A stretch of DNA of 64,000 bases from Pseudomonas sp. TTU2014-080ASC (GCF_001446935.1 NZ_LKKK01000011.1:434001-498000), one strand, 5' to 3'; positions 1 through 7,904 are shown, counted from the first letter of the stretch. Numbers and translations are program-made. The notes: a model not told the origin generated them from the letters alone.

Positions 1-1151
1 TTGTGTACCCCTTGTATCTCGTTCCAGCGTGTCTGGGCCTTCAAGGCATCCAGGCTGTATTGAGGGTGCGCATATTGGAAGCTCCGCAGGATCTTGCTTG
101 GTGCAATGGCCTGGGTCTGGTTGAGGCTGACGCAGAAGGTTGTATCGCTCTTGATGCCCTGCAGGATGTTCATGTTGTAGGTCACGGCAGCAGGCACTTT
201 GTCAGAGCCGCTCAGGCGATAGTTCCAGCTGGCCCAGGCCAGACGGCGATCAGGTAGCAGGTGGGTGTCGGTGTGCAGAACCACGTCGTTTTCTGCATAG
301 CGGATCGCCCGCAGAATTTCGTATTCGCTTTGTGAGGGGGGGCGCAGCAGGCGCAGGGCCTGGTCGCTGTGGCAGGCGAAGACGACCTTGTCGAAGCGTT
401 CCGCTCCCCAGGCGCTGTTGATGACAACGCCATTGTTATCGCGTGCAACGCTGTAAACCGGGCAGAGCAGGCGGATGCGGTCATGGAAATTGGCACAAAG
501 CGCCGGAATGTAACTGCGCGAACCGCCACAGACGACATGCCATTGCGGCCGGTCATTGACCGACAGCAGACCATGGTTTTTGCAGAAGCGTACGAAGAAT
601 TGCAGGGGGAAGTTCTGCATATCAGCCATGGACATCGACCAGATGGCGGAGCCCATCGGAACGATGTAATGCTCGATAAAACGCTGCCCGTAGCCGTTGG
701 CCTTGAGGTATTGGCCCAGGGTGGTGGTAGCCTCGATCCGCTCTTTGCTGAGGTCATCCAGAACGGCGCGGTTGAAACGGATGATATCCCGCAGCATGCC
801 CCAGAATCCGGGAGACACCAGGTTGCTGCGCTGAGCGAACAGGCTGTTCAGATTGTTGCCGTTGTACTCGAAGCCGCTATGCGGTTCATGCACTGAGAAA
901 CTCATCTCGGTCGGCTGTGAGGCCACCCCGAGCTGCTTGAGCAGGCGAATAAAGTTCGGGTACGTCCAGTCATTGAACACAATAAAACCGGTGTCGATTG
1001 CGTACGGGGTGCCAGCAACTTCAACATCCACGGTATGGGTGTGCCCGCCGATCCAGTTGTTACTTTCGAATACGTGAACCTCATGGTTGCGGCTGAGCAG
1101 ATAGGCGCAGGTTAGGCCTGAAATACCACTGCCGATAATGGCAATTTTCAT
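1..1151 (-). CDS. FAD/NAD(P)-dependent amine-oxidase-like flavoprotein (partial)
   Basis: A leftward gene whose ATG lies at 1149-1151; it reads open to base 1, so the 3' end is outside the window (about 383 codons visible). The N-terminus has the dinucleotide-binding fingerprint IIGSGISGL at residues 4-12 followed by the acidic strand end FES, typical of flavin amine oxidase/desaturase-like proteins. It overlaps the upstream SDR gene by 4 bp (ATGA), so it belongs to the photolyase operon. In Pseudomonas relatives this gene is followed by DUF1365 and a cyclopropane-fatty-acid synthase, which would lie just left of the window. A role in light-dependent membrane lipid modification is inference. 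The substrate is unknown. Confidence 0.85.
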   Translation of the reverse strand, partial: MKIAIIGSGISGLTCAYLLSRNHEVHVFESNNWIGGHTHTVDVEVAGTPYAIDTGFIVFNDWTYPNFIRLLKQLGVASQPTEMSFSVHEPHSGFEYNGNNLNSLFAQRSNLVSPGFWGMLRDIIRFNRAVLDDLSKERIEATTTLGQYLKANGYGQRFIEHYIVPMGSAIWSMSMADMQNFPLQFFVRFCKNHGLLSVNDRPQWHVVCGGSRSYIPALCANFHDRIRLLCPVYSVARDNNGVVINSAWGAERFDKVVFACHSDQALRLLRPPSQSEYEILRAIRYAENDVVLHTDTHLLPDRRLAWASWNYRLSGSDKVPAAVTYNMNILQGIKSDTTFCVSLNQTQAIAPSKILRSFQYAHPQYSLDALKAQTRWNEIQGVH

Positions 1152-1909
1152 GACTGGTTATCCGTTGTGGGGCGGGACAAGTGTTTGCCTAGCTTGAGTT
1201 GCAGGCGTTTCGGCAAAAGCGCAAGCAGGCGCATTGCCGCGATAAATGGAGCGGGAAAGGCGACTTCCAGTGGCCGTCTGGCCAACTGTTTGAGAATGTG
1301 CGAGGCGGCTTTTTCCACGGGCCAGCGCATAGGCATCGGAAAGTCGTTTTTGCGTGTCAGTGGCGTATCGACAAAGCCAGGGCTGACGAGTGTTACGTCA
1401 ATTCCTTCTTCGGCCAGATCAATCCGCAGCGAGTCGAACAGATAGCGCATGGCAGCTTTGGAGGCACCGTAGGCTTCTGCTCTGGGCAGTGGCAGGTAGG
1501 TGACCGAACTGCAAACGGCGACCAGATGACCTTTGGGGGCGTTGCGCAGCAGAGGTAGCGCAGCCTCAACGCAGTAGGCTGCTGAGAACAGATTGGCGCG
1601 CATTACGCGCTCAATCATTGCCGCTTCAAAGTGGCTGGCTTCCAGGTATTCACAGGTCCCCGCGTTGAGGATGACCTGGTCCAGCGCGCCCCAACAGGCG
1701 CTGATCTGCAAACCGATGCGATTTACCTCTTGGGGGGCGGCCAAATCTCCTGCGACAACCAGAACTTGATTGGGGTATTCCTGTTTCAGACGCAGCAGGG
1801 GTTCAACCGTGCGGGCACTCACAGCCACCAGATGCCCTTGTTCAAGTAACTGGCTAGCCAGCTCCAAACCGATGCCACTGCTGGCACCTGTGATCCAGAT
1901 ACGGCTCAT
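1148..1909 (-). CDS. Short-chain dehydrogenase/reductase (SDR) of the photolyase operon
   Basis: A 253-residue classical SDR. The protein begins MSRIWITGASSGIG, giving the TGxxxGxG cofactor loop near residues 7-14. NAG (Rossmann strand 4) and the catalytic YGASK motif with an upstream serine cluster (VCSSV) are visible. The start at 1909 is preferred over an upstream in-frame extension because it overlaps the stop of the SnoaL-like gene as ATGA and aligns with the usual SDR N-terminus. The C-terminal hydrophobic segment (FIAAMRLLALLPKRL) suggests membrane association. The gene sits between the SnoaL-like gene and the flavoprotein gene in one tightly overlapping operon. The substrate is not predictable from sequence. 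Confidence 0.88.
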   Translation of the reverse strand: MSRIWITGASSGIGLELASQLLEQGHLVAVSARTVEPLLRLKQEYPNQVLVVAGDLAAPQEVNRIGLQISACWGALDQVILNAGTCEYLEASHFEAAMIERVMRANLFSAAYCVEAALPLLRNAPKGHLVAVCSSVTYLPLPRAEAYGASKAAMRYLFDSLRIDLAEEGIDVTLVSPGFVDTPLTRKNDFPMPMRWPVEKAASHILKQLARRPLEVAFPAPFIAAMRLLALLPKRLQLKLGKHLSRPTTDNQS

Positions 1910-2331
1910 AGCAGTCTTCCCTTGAGCCAGCGAATCAGCCCGCCAGCCACCGGCAAGTGCTCGTACAGCAAGGCACCGGCGTCGAAGTAGTCGTGGTGGA
2001 GAAAAACCTTGGTGTGCCAGCGCAGATAGGTGCATCCCTTCACAACCACTGGTTGGCCACCACGCAAGCGCGGATGGCGGAATTGCATGGTCCAACGCAA
2101 GTAGCCCGCCTTGCCTGACGCCAGAGTATCGATCTGGTCAAACTCAAAACTCAGATCGCTGACATTGGCGTACAGGTTGGCGAAATAGTCCTTAACAGCT
2201 GGCAGGCCGTGGATGCTGTGCAGTGGGTCTTGGAATACCACGTCGTGGCTGTACAGATCATTCAGTTGTTCCAGATTGCCGGCGTTCAACGCGGCAAACT
2301 GATGAGCGAAACGGTGAAGGAACTCAGGCAT
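1906..2331 (-). CDS. SnoaL-like / nuclear transport factor 2 fold protein
   Basis: A 141-residue protein with the pattern of the SnoaL-like NTF2 fold: an N-terminal helix (FLHRFAHQFAALNAGNLEQLNDLYSHDVVFQDPLH), then a curved sheet including DYFANLYANVSDLSFEF. ATG at 2331 is chosen over GTG at 2334 because GGAGG lies six bases upstream of it. It overlaps the photolyase 3' end by 8 bp and the SDR start by 4 bp, so translation is coupled. Members of this fold are small-molecule isomerases, hydrolases or binding proteins. Its constant company with photolyase, SDR and flavoprotein suggests a shared light-induced pathway, but the activity is unknown. Confidence 0.82.
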   Translation of the reverse strand: MPEFLHRFAHQFAALNAGNLEQLNDLYSHDVVFQDPLHSIHGLPAVKDYFANLYANVSDLSFEFDQIDTLASGKAGYLRWTMQFRHPRLRGGQPVVVKGCTYLRWHTKVFLHHDYFDAGALLYEHLPVAGGLIRWLKGRLL

Positions 2332-3763
2332 CACGGACCTCCAAAGCAGAAAGTTTGTGAAAGGTCTGCAAGACCCGCTCTCGGCTGAGGCTCAGATCAA
2401 TCATCGGCTGCGGGTAGTCCGGCCGCGCAAACAGGTCGCCTGCTTTCCACGGTTCATGAATGTGCTTGTCGTCCACATCCGCCAGTTGCGGCAGCCAATG
2501 GCGGATAAAGCGTCCCTGTGGGTCGAATCGGCGAGACTGGTTAATCGGGTTAAACAGACGGAACCAGGGCACTGCATCCGTGCCGGTCGAGGCGCTCCAC
2601 TGCCAACCACCGTTGTTGGCCGCGAGGTCGCCATCAATCAGATGACGCATGAAAAAGCGTTCACCTTCGCGCCAGTCGATCAGCAGGTTCTTGCTCAAAA
2701 ACATCGCCACCACCATGCGCAGGCGGTTGTGCATCCAGCCAGTTTCCAGCAACTGGCGGATGGCAGCATCAACCAGCGGGAAACCCGTGCGGCCTTCCTG
2801 CCAGGCTTTTAGCTCCTGCGGTGCATCACGCCAGGCAATGGCTTCGGTTTGGGAACGAAAAGCCTTGTGGCGTGAGACCTGAGGGAAACCGACCAGAATG
2901 TGTTTGTAGAACTCGCGCCAGAGCAGCTCGTTGACCCAGGTGACGACGCCGGGATTGCCGCTTTCGAACTCGCCGCGGTTGGTTAGCAAAGCCGCTTCCA
3001 GACATTGCCTCGGCGACAACACGCCAGCGGCCAGGTACGCAGATAACTGACTGGTGCCGGGGATCGCAGGCAGATCCCGCTGCAGGTCGTAGTCTTCCAT
3101 GAACTCATCGGCAAAGCGCTGCAGGCGCAGGTGCGCAGCGTGTTCACCGGCAGGCCAGAGGCTCTGCAGCGCTGCACTGGGTTTGGCGAAACCGACTACT
3201 TCAGATGGAATCGGGTCGCTGTTGATACCTGTGCTGGCTTGAGCCTGGAGCAAAGGCTGCTGAGCGGGCAGGGCGATATGCAGGCGCTGGTAGCAGACCT
3301 TGCGGAACTGACTGAACACCTGAAAGTAGTTGCCGCTGCGGTTGAGAATGCTGCCGGGCTGAAACAGCAATTGGTCCAGATAGCTTTTGAATTGCACGCC
3401 TTGTTCACGCAAAAGCTCCGCGACTTCCTTATCGCGGCGGACCTCATTGAGGCCGTATTCATCATTGGCATGTACACAGTCAATGCTGTACTCGCGGCAA
3501 AGATCCGCCATCACCTCAGGTGCGTCACTCCAATAGTGGGCGTGGCGTATCAGCAGCGGCACATTGAGTGTTTGCAACTGGGTTTGCAGGCTGTTCAGGT
3601 TGCGCAGCCAGAAATCTATTTTGCAGGGAGCATCGTCGTGCAGCTGCCACTGCCCAGGGGTGATGAAGTACACCGCGAGGGCCTGGCCACTCTGCATGGC
3701 TGCATTCAGGGCGGTGTTGTCTTGAACACGCAGGTCGCTGCGAAACCAGATCAGTTGACGCAT
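2324..3763 (-). CDS. phrB: Deoxyribodipyrimidine photolyase (class I CPD photolyase)
   Basis: A 479-residue flavoenzyme that uses blue light to split cyclobutane pyrimidine dimers. The N-terminal alpha/beta antenna domain begins LIWFRSDLRVQDNTAL. The C-terminal FAD domain carries WVNELLWREFYKHIL, then GRTGFPLVDAAIRQL, GWMHNRLRMVVAMFLSKNL and NGGWQWSASTGTDA, all signatures of class I photolyases. ATG at 3763 follows an AAGGAG seven bases away, so a longer start is rejected. It is the third gene of the operon, 11 bp after the LitR-like regulator. Light-inducible transcription is expected from the operator array upstream of the operon. The length is normal for the family. Confidence 0.96.
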   Translation of the reverse strand: MRQLIWFRSDLRVQDNTALNAAMQSGQALAVYFITPGQWQLHDDAPCKIDFWLRNLNSLQTQLQTLNVPLLIRHAHYWSDAPEVMADLCREYSIDCVHANDEYGLNEVRRDKEVAELLREQGVQFKSYLDQLLFQPGSILNRSGNYFQVFSQFRKVCYQRLHIALPAQQPLLQAQASTGINSDPIPSEVVGFAKPSAALQSLWPAGEHAAHLRLQRFADEFMEDYDLQRDLPAIPGTSQLSAYLAAGVLSPRQCLEAALLTNRGEFESGNPGVVTWVNELLWREFYKHILVGFPQVSRHKAFRSQTEAIAWRDAPQELKAWQEGRTGFPLVDAAIRQLLETGWMHNRLRMVVAMFLSKNLLIDWREGERFFMRHLIDGDLAANNGGWQWSASTGTDAVPWFRLFNPINQSRRFDPQGRFIRHWLPQLADVDDKHIHEPWKAGDLFARPDYPQPMIDLSLSRERVLQTFHKLSALEVRDA

Positions 3764-3774
3764 GAAGGGTCTCC

Positions 3775-4686
3775 TTAACAACGCGCAATAAGGTTGAGGC
3801 GCTGAAGGCAGTGCAGGACGCTCAGCGGTGAGTCAGCGAGGTGCAGGTGCAGGCTTTCGCACAGCGCCCCGTGGTGGATGTTGGCGGCAAGGCCACAGAG
3901 CAGTTGAGGGCAGTCATGCTTGTTGGCGAGGAGGCGCAAATACTCCGGCGCTACGCGCTGATCGCTATGAAAGATCACAGCTCTCGGGGAGATCAGAGCA
4001 ATGCTGCGGCTGATGTCTGCAGGCGCAATGGCTTGATCGAGTATCCGCACAGGACAGCCGCTGGTGCTTGCCAGCCAGGCGCACAGCCACAGCCCCGGCT
4101 GCATGTGTTGATCAGACAGACTCAGCAGCAGCAAAGGTGCGCCGCGATGCAGGCAGTTGCCGTGATACAGACGTGTTTCCAGTTTGCTGCGCAGCCAGGA
4201 CAGGAAGAACACCTGCTCTACTCGGGCGCTGTTTAAAACACTCCAGCGTTGTTGCAACTCATCGAGCAGCGGCAGCAGCAGGTGGCGGCACATGGTTTCT
4301 GCCGGATAGAGCGCCAGCGTGCGGTTAAAACCATCGTCCAGACGCCGTTCGGCTAGTTGCCCGATGCAGTGCAGCCAGTGCTGCTTCTCTTCAGTCCAGA
4401 TACTGTCATCTGTCAGCGTTGCTGCTTTTTCATGCAGTAACCCCCTGACTTGGCTGACTGCGACACCACGAGCCAGCCAGGAGAGGACTTCGCGAATCTG
4501 TTGTATGTGACTGTCGTCATACAGACGATGGCCCTTGCTGGTCCGGTGCGGGCGGATCAGACCATAGCGGCGCTCCCAGGCACGCAGCGTGACTGGATTG
4601 ACACCTGTCAGGCGGGTAACTTCGCGGATTGGCAGGAAATCTCCGTTATCTTTCCCGCCCGCTACATAACGCTCATCCCTATTCAT
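3775..4686 (-). CDS. LitR/CarH-like MerR-family light-responsive regulator (first copy)
   Basis: A 303-residue regulator with an N-terminal MerR helix-turn-helix (residues 18-65, with VNPVTLRAWERRYGLIRP and the wing GHRLYDD) and a C-terminal half matching the B12-binding-type fold of LitR/CarH. Trp148, Glu157 and His194 (SDQH) lie about where CarH has its cobalamin-contacting Trp, Glu and lower-axial His; this is my alignment by eye. Pseudomonas class II LitR (PplR) proteins are reported to act with a short LOV protein rather than by binding B12. It overlaps the DUF523 gene by 4 bp and precedes phrB by 11 bp. Expected role: repressor of this operon in the dark. A paralogue lies at 6608-7567. 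Confidence 0.88.
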   Translation of the reverse strand: MNRDERYVAGGKDNGDFLPIREVTRLTGVNPVTLRAWERRYGLIRPHRTSKGHRLYDDSHIQQIREVLSWLARGVAVSQVRGLLHEKAATLTDDSIWTEEKQHWLHCIGQLAERRLDDGFNRTLALYPAETMCRHLLLPLLDELQQRWSVLNSARVEQVFFLSWLRSKLETRLYHGNCLHRGAPLLLLSLSDQHMQPGLWLCAWLASTSGCPVRILDQAIAPADISRSIALISPRAVIFHSDQRVAPEYLRLLANKHDCPQLLCGLAANIHHGALCESLHLHLADSPLSVLHCLQRLNLIARC

Positions 4687-5642
4687 AGTGCGTTACGCAG
4701 ACCGAGCGTTTCCGGATGCGGCTGAAGATAGGCCTGACGCGCGATGTAGGCATCCGGGTGGCGGCGAAAGTGATGTTTGAGCAATGTTAGCGGGGAAACC
4801 AACGGCACCACGCCTTTACGGTATTGCTGTATCAGCTCCTGCAGCTCCTGCTTGTCTTCGCTGCTGAGCACGTGCTTCAGATAGCCCGACAGGTGTTGCA
4901 GGACGTTGGTGTGCGTACCACGGTTGGCGGGCTGTTTGAGAGCTGCCATCAGCTGCGAGAAGTACTGCGCAGCCACAGTGCTCAGCGCAACGACACCGCA
5001 CTGGGCGACCAACTGGCCGAGCTGTTTGTACTGTTTTCTGGCGGTAGCCATAAGCAGGTATTTGTAGCGCTCGTGGAAGCGGATCAGGCCATGACGACTC
5101 ATCCCTGCTTTCACCAGCTTTTGCCATTCGGCGTATACGAATACGCGGGTGATGAAGTTTTCCCGCAGTACCGGATCATTCAGGCGTCCGTCTTCTTCGA
5201 CCGGCAGATCCGGGCGCGCCTGCATCAGTGCTGCTGCAAATAGTCCACGCCCGACAGGGTCAGCAGGCTGACCGTTATCGCGGTAGACCTTGACCCGCTC
5301 CATCCCGCAGGAAGGGGATTTCTGCATAAGGATGTAGCCGCAGATATCGTCCAGCTCTTCTGCGGTTTGCTTACCCAGATTGGTCAGGGACTCGCTTACA
5401 TCAAGTGATAGATCGACCGTGCCTACGGCCCGTGGGCCTTCGGGGTGGCTGACCAGCCGGATAGGCTGACGGGGTGTGCTCAGGCCAATAGCTTTTTCAG
5501 GGCAGATGGGCACGAAGTCGAAATAGCGTGAGAGGACGTCCCGACATAATTCAGATGCTTTATGTCCCCCGTTGTAGCGCACGGGCTGGCCTAGCAAGCA
5601 GGCGCTGATTCCAATCTTGATCGACCCGTTGTGAACGCTCAT
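4683..5642 (-). CDS. DUF523 and DUF1722 (YbgA-like) domain protein
   Basis: A 319-residue two-domain protein. Residues about 5-160 match DUF523: GISACLLGQPVRYNG, a CPE motif and MQKSPSCGM, i.e. conserved cysteines that could bind metal or be redox active. The C-terminal part, with FHERYKYLLMATARKQYKQLG, matches DUF1722, the YbgA domain commonly found next to or fused with photolyase. ATG at 5642 is chosen because AAGAGG sits five bases upstream; GTG at 5648 is possible. It is the first gene of the leftward light operon and lies directly behind the TGTACA box array. Function unknown; a part in DNA repair or light stress is inferred from context only. Confidence 0.87.
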   Translation of the reverse strand: MSVHNGSIKIGISACLLGQPVRYNGGHKASELCRDVLSRYFDFVPICPEKAIGLSTPRQPIRLVSHPEGPRAVGTVDLSLDVSESLTNLGKQTAEELDDICGYILMQKSPSCGMERVKVYRDNGQPADPVGRGLFAAALMQARPDLPVEEDGRLNDPVLRENFITRVFVYAEWQKLVKAGMSRHGLIRFHERYKYLLMATARKQYKQLGQLVAQCGVVALSTVAAQYFSQLMAALKQPANRGTHTNVLQHLSGYLKHVLSSEDKQELQELIQQYRKGVVPLVSPLTLLKHHFRRHPDAYIARQAYLQPHPETLGLRNAL

Positions 5643-5954
5643 ACGCACCTCTTTCTTGTACAGTATGAAAATGTTGTACAGGTTTATGAGGTTATGCGAT
5701 TAATTGTACAAGTCAATATTCTTGTATAAATAAATGCAGATCCTGTACAGATTTTATAGGCGTGCACAAACACGCTTCCGTGGGGCGAGGTTTGACCAGT
5801 GTTGGATAGCCGCGGGGATGGAGCCTGCGTACGGGCTGCTATATCGGGCTCAGGAGCAACCTGATTGCTTGTGAGGCGGCGGGCATCTGGTTGCTGTCTC
5901 TGCTGAGAGCAACCAGATCAGGGAGGAACAGCGAACGGGGAGGTGGGCTTGGCT
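5643..5954. other. Intergenic region between light operon and LOV gene, with a perfect hairpin
   Basis: This 312-bp gap holds the TGTACA array on its left. On its right is a strong inverted repeat: ATCTGGTTGCT at 5885-5895 and its complement at 5908-5918, an 11-bp perfect stem with a 12-base loop that can form a further 3-bp CTC/GAG stem. No T-run follows on either strand, so a canonical intrinsic terminator is not evident. The hairpin lies 3' of the LOV gene and may protect or end its mRNA. A partial third copy of the arm (GAGCAACCTGAT) lies near 5853. No coding potential was seen. Confidence 0.5.
5657..5749 (-). promoter_or_regulatory. TGTACA box array: probable LitR (PplR)-type light-responsive operator/promoter
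   Basis: Palindromic TGTACA boxes occur at 5657-5662, 5675-5680, 5705-5710 and 5744-5749, with a near-match TGTATA at 5723-5728. Two pairs (5657/5675 and 5705/5723) have exactly 18 bp between box starts, i.e. TGTACA-N12-TGTACA. On the operon strand a TTGACT element reads 5716 to 5711, next to the 5705 box, with CATAAA at 5688-5683 as a possible -10. The repeat form agrees with the TGTACA-type site I recall for Pseudomonas class II LitR regulators. The regulator would act on the operon starting at 5642. Binding itself is inferred. Confidence 0.72.
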
Positions 5955-6419
5955 TTATTCGCTTGCGCCAGTGCTGCTTTGTAGTTTCGCCAGCTGAGCT
6001 TTCAGCGTTGCCACTTCAGTTTCCAGCTCACGAACTCGCTCCGTAGCCGCGACCGCGTCGCTGACATCCTTCTGAATGCCGATGAAGTAGGTCAGGCGGT
6101 CGGCTTCGTTGAAAACCGGGGTGATGGACAATTCATTCCAGAAGGCGCTGCCGTCCTGACGATAATTGCGGATGATCTGTCGACACGGCTTGTGCTCGCG
6201 AACCGCTTCGCGGATGACTTCAAGGGCAGGTTGGTCACGGTCGTTGCCCTGCAGAAAACGGCAGTCCTGATACAGAATGTCGTCTACTTTGTAGCCGGTT
6301 AGGCGCTGGAATGCCGGGTTGGCATAAATCAGGATGTTATCGTCGCCTTCCTGCTCGGCAACCACGATGCCATCGTTGGAGGCTTCAATTACAAGTTGCA
6401 GCAGCTTGGCGTTGATCAT
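5955..6419 (-). CDS. Short LOV-domain blue-light photoreceptor
   Basis: A 154-residue stand-alone LOV (PAS-fold) protein. The flavin-adduct cysteine is Cys53 in DCRFLQG, followed by NYRQDGSAFWNELSI and YFIGIQKDVSD, all hallmarks of photoactive LOV domains. The N-terminal cap is MINAKLLQ, and a C-terminal helix (about residues 120-148, VRELETEVATLKAQLAKLQ) has coiled-coil character for dimerisation. The architecture and sequence closely resemble the short LOV proteins PpSB1/PpSB2 of P. putida. AAGGA lies nine bases before ATG 6419. It is divergent from the second LitR-like gene. It has no output domain, so it presumably signals by protein contact with a LitR partner. Confidence 0.93.
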   Translation of the reverse strand: MINAKLLQLVIEASNDGIVVAEQEGDDNILIYANPAFQRLTGYKVDDILYQDCRFLQGNDRDQPALEVIREAVREHKPCRQIIRNYRQDGSAFWNELSITPVFNEADRLTYFIGIQKDVSDAVAATERVRELETEVATLKAQLAKLQSSTGASE

Positions 6420-6607
6420 TGCTTCTTATCCTTCGTAGAACCGCGATCAGGTGAACGTTGCTCTGAATACTGCACCGGATTACGTCTTTAACCGGTGTGG
6501 GCGCAGAGTATATCCTGCGTTTTCATACAGATTGCACTGGTGTGACACGTCTGAGTCGTTGCCGCCTGTACAATGCCTGGCACTTATAAGTAGCGGTTAA
6601 TTTTTCC
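6420..6607. promoter_or_regulatory. Divergent promoter region between LOV gene and second LitR-like gene
   Basis: This 188-bp divergent intergenic region contains one TGTACA box at 6567-6572 whose last bases form TACAAT (6569-6574), a good -10 for the rightward regulator gene. No clear -35 or 18-bp partner box is visible. For the leftward LOV gene, TATACT (reading 6511 to 6506) is a candidate -10. The single TGTACA box suggests that one of the LitR-like proteins may also act here, but that is inference. No coding potential. Confidence 0.45.
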
Positions 6608-7567
6608 ATGACCGAAAGAGTAGAGACTCTGGTGAGCGTTGCTGAGCCTCCATTGAGTGACGACTTGCTTCCCATCCGCGAGGTTGTGCGCCAGACGGGC
6701 GTCAACCCGGTCACGCTGCGTGCCTGGGAACGTCGCTATGGGCTGATTCAGCCGTACCGGACTGAGGGTGGGCACCGTCTTTATACCCAGGAAGATATCG
6801 CCACCATTCGCGACATCATGACCTGGACCGAACGTGGCGTAACCGTTAGTAAGGTGGGTAGTCTGCTCGCCCGCAGAAAGGAAGAGGCCGCCGGATCCTC
6901 TGCATCCGCAGCAGAAGAATCATCATCGGACCAAAGCCAATCAGTGCAGTGGCAAGCCGGCATCCGTAAGGCGCTGCAAGGGTTTGATGAGGTTCGCCTT
7001 GAGCAACTTTACGGTCAGGTCTTTGCCACCTATCCCTTGCAGATGGCCTTCGAAGACATCCTGCTTCCTGTATGGCGAGAGGGGCTGGGCGATTCCGCTT
7101 TTGGTCAGCTAAGCCAATGGCTGTTCTACGATGCCTTCCTGCGCAGCAGAGTGATCCAGCGTTTGCAACTGCTCAGGCGTGATGACGCTGGAGAGGTATT
7201 GCTGGCTGCTTTGCCGGACCAGTGTCGTGAGCTGGAGTTGCTGGTCCACGGCTTGCTGTTGGGTGGCGACAGCTCTCATATCAGCATCCTGCCGGTTGGC
7301 CAGCCGCTTGAAGAGTTACCGGTGGTTTGCCAGGCCATTAAGCCGCGCGCGCTGATATTGCTGGCGACTGTTCCGCCCACCCAGGCGCAGTTGCGCCAGT
7401 TGTTCAAGCTGGCCATATCGGTTGATTGCCCACTGGCATTGGCGGGGGTTGGTGCAGAGCTGGCAGAAGAACAGCTCCAGGGCAGCCCGGTAGCCAGTCT
7501 TGGTGCTCACACACGACTAATGCGTGACCGCCTGCGGCAATTGATTGAGGGCCATCTGGACACCTGA
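6608..7567 (+). CDS. LitR/CarH-like MerR-family regulator (second copy)
   Basis: A 319-residue paralogue of the regulator at 3775-4686. The MerR DNA-binding region (residues 20-65) is nearly identical, including VNPVTLRAWERRYGLIQP and GHRLYTQED, so both probably read the same kind of operator. A Ser/Glu-rich linker at residues 91-113 joins it to the C-terminal B12-fold-like domain. Where the first copy has SDQH, this one has PDQC (Cys206), and the putative Glu of the cobalamin site is also absent, so cobalamin binding looks lost. It is transcribed away from the LOV gene and is followed by a strong terminator. It is most likely a light-dependent regulator working with the LOV protein. Confidence 0.88.
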   Translation: MTERVETLVSVAEPPLSDDLLPIREVVRQTGVNPVTLRAWERRYGLIQPYRTEGGHRLYTQEDIATIRDIMTWTERGVTVSKVGSLLARRKEEAAGSSASAAEESSSDQSQSVQWQAGIRKALQGFDEVRLEQLYGQVFATYPLQMAFEDILLPVWREGLGDSAFGQLSQWLFYDAFLRSRVIQRLQLLRRDDAGEVLLAALPDQCRELELLVHGLLLGGDSSHISILPVGQPLEELPVVCQAIKPRALILLATVPPTQAQLRQLFKLAISVDCPLALAGVGAELAEEQLQGSPVASLGAHTRLMRDRLRQLIEGHLDT

Positions 7568-7582
7568 TGCCTCAGATAAACA

Positions 7583-7611
7583 AAAGCCCTGTCAGTTGGC
7601 AGGGCTTTTTT
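7583..7611 (+). terminator. Intrinsic terminator after second LitR-like gene
   Basis: AAAGCCCTG (7583-7591) pairs with CAGGGCTTT (7600-7608) around an 8-base loop, followed by T residues to 7611. The stem begins 16 bp after the LitR-like stop codon. The A-run on the left lets it also act for the leftward small gene at 7619-7798. Confidence 0.9.
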
Positions 7612-7618
7612 GTGCCGG

Positions 7619-7798
7619 TCAGATATCGAAATCGTATTCGGCAAGCTGTTTGTTGAGGCGGCGCTCTTCGAGGAAGTTGTCGATGATGCGGCGCTTGGTC
7701 AGGTTGGTTTTAGCAACCTCAATCGGGGCATCAGCCTCATCGGCGTCTTCTGAAACAAAGTCTTCGTCTAATTCGAGGTCTTCTTTATCCGTGGTCAT
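7619..7798 (-). CDS. Small acidic protein of the PA3496 type
   Basis: A 59-residue, strongly acidic protein starting MTTDKEDLELDEDF and ending in a charged helix (TKRRIIDNFLEERRLNKQLAEYDFDI). ATG at 7798 is preferred over a GTG three codons upstream because GGAG lies about 8 bases before it. Small genes of this form lie next to nth in Pseudomonas (PA3496 beside nth PA3495), which matches the arrangement here. No signal peptide or transmembrane segment is visible. The function is unknown. It ends next to the bidirectional terminator at 7583-7611. Confidence 0.75.
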   Translation of the reverse strand: MTTDKEDLELDEDFVSEDADEADAPIEVAKTNLTKRRIIDNFLEERRLNKQLAEYDFDI

Positions 7799-7904
7799 CT
7801 GTCTCACTCCAGGCTGTCAGGCCATTTGCCGACCTTATAGCGACAAAACTGGAGTGGGTAAAAAAGATTTTTTCAATCAGGATGATTAAAAGACTTTGGA
7901 TTAA

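Noticed and set aside
3131..3778. Long open frame opposite phrB
   Set aside because: It lies entirely antisense to a clearly recognised photolyase, has no ribosome site and translates to a composition without domains; it is a shadow of GC-rich codon use. The same applies to long antisense frames over rnfC (11403-12773), metG (15318-16469), the ATP-binding gene at 26020 and rhlB (53709-55244).
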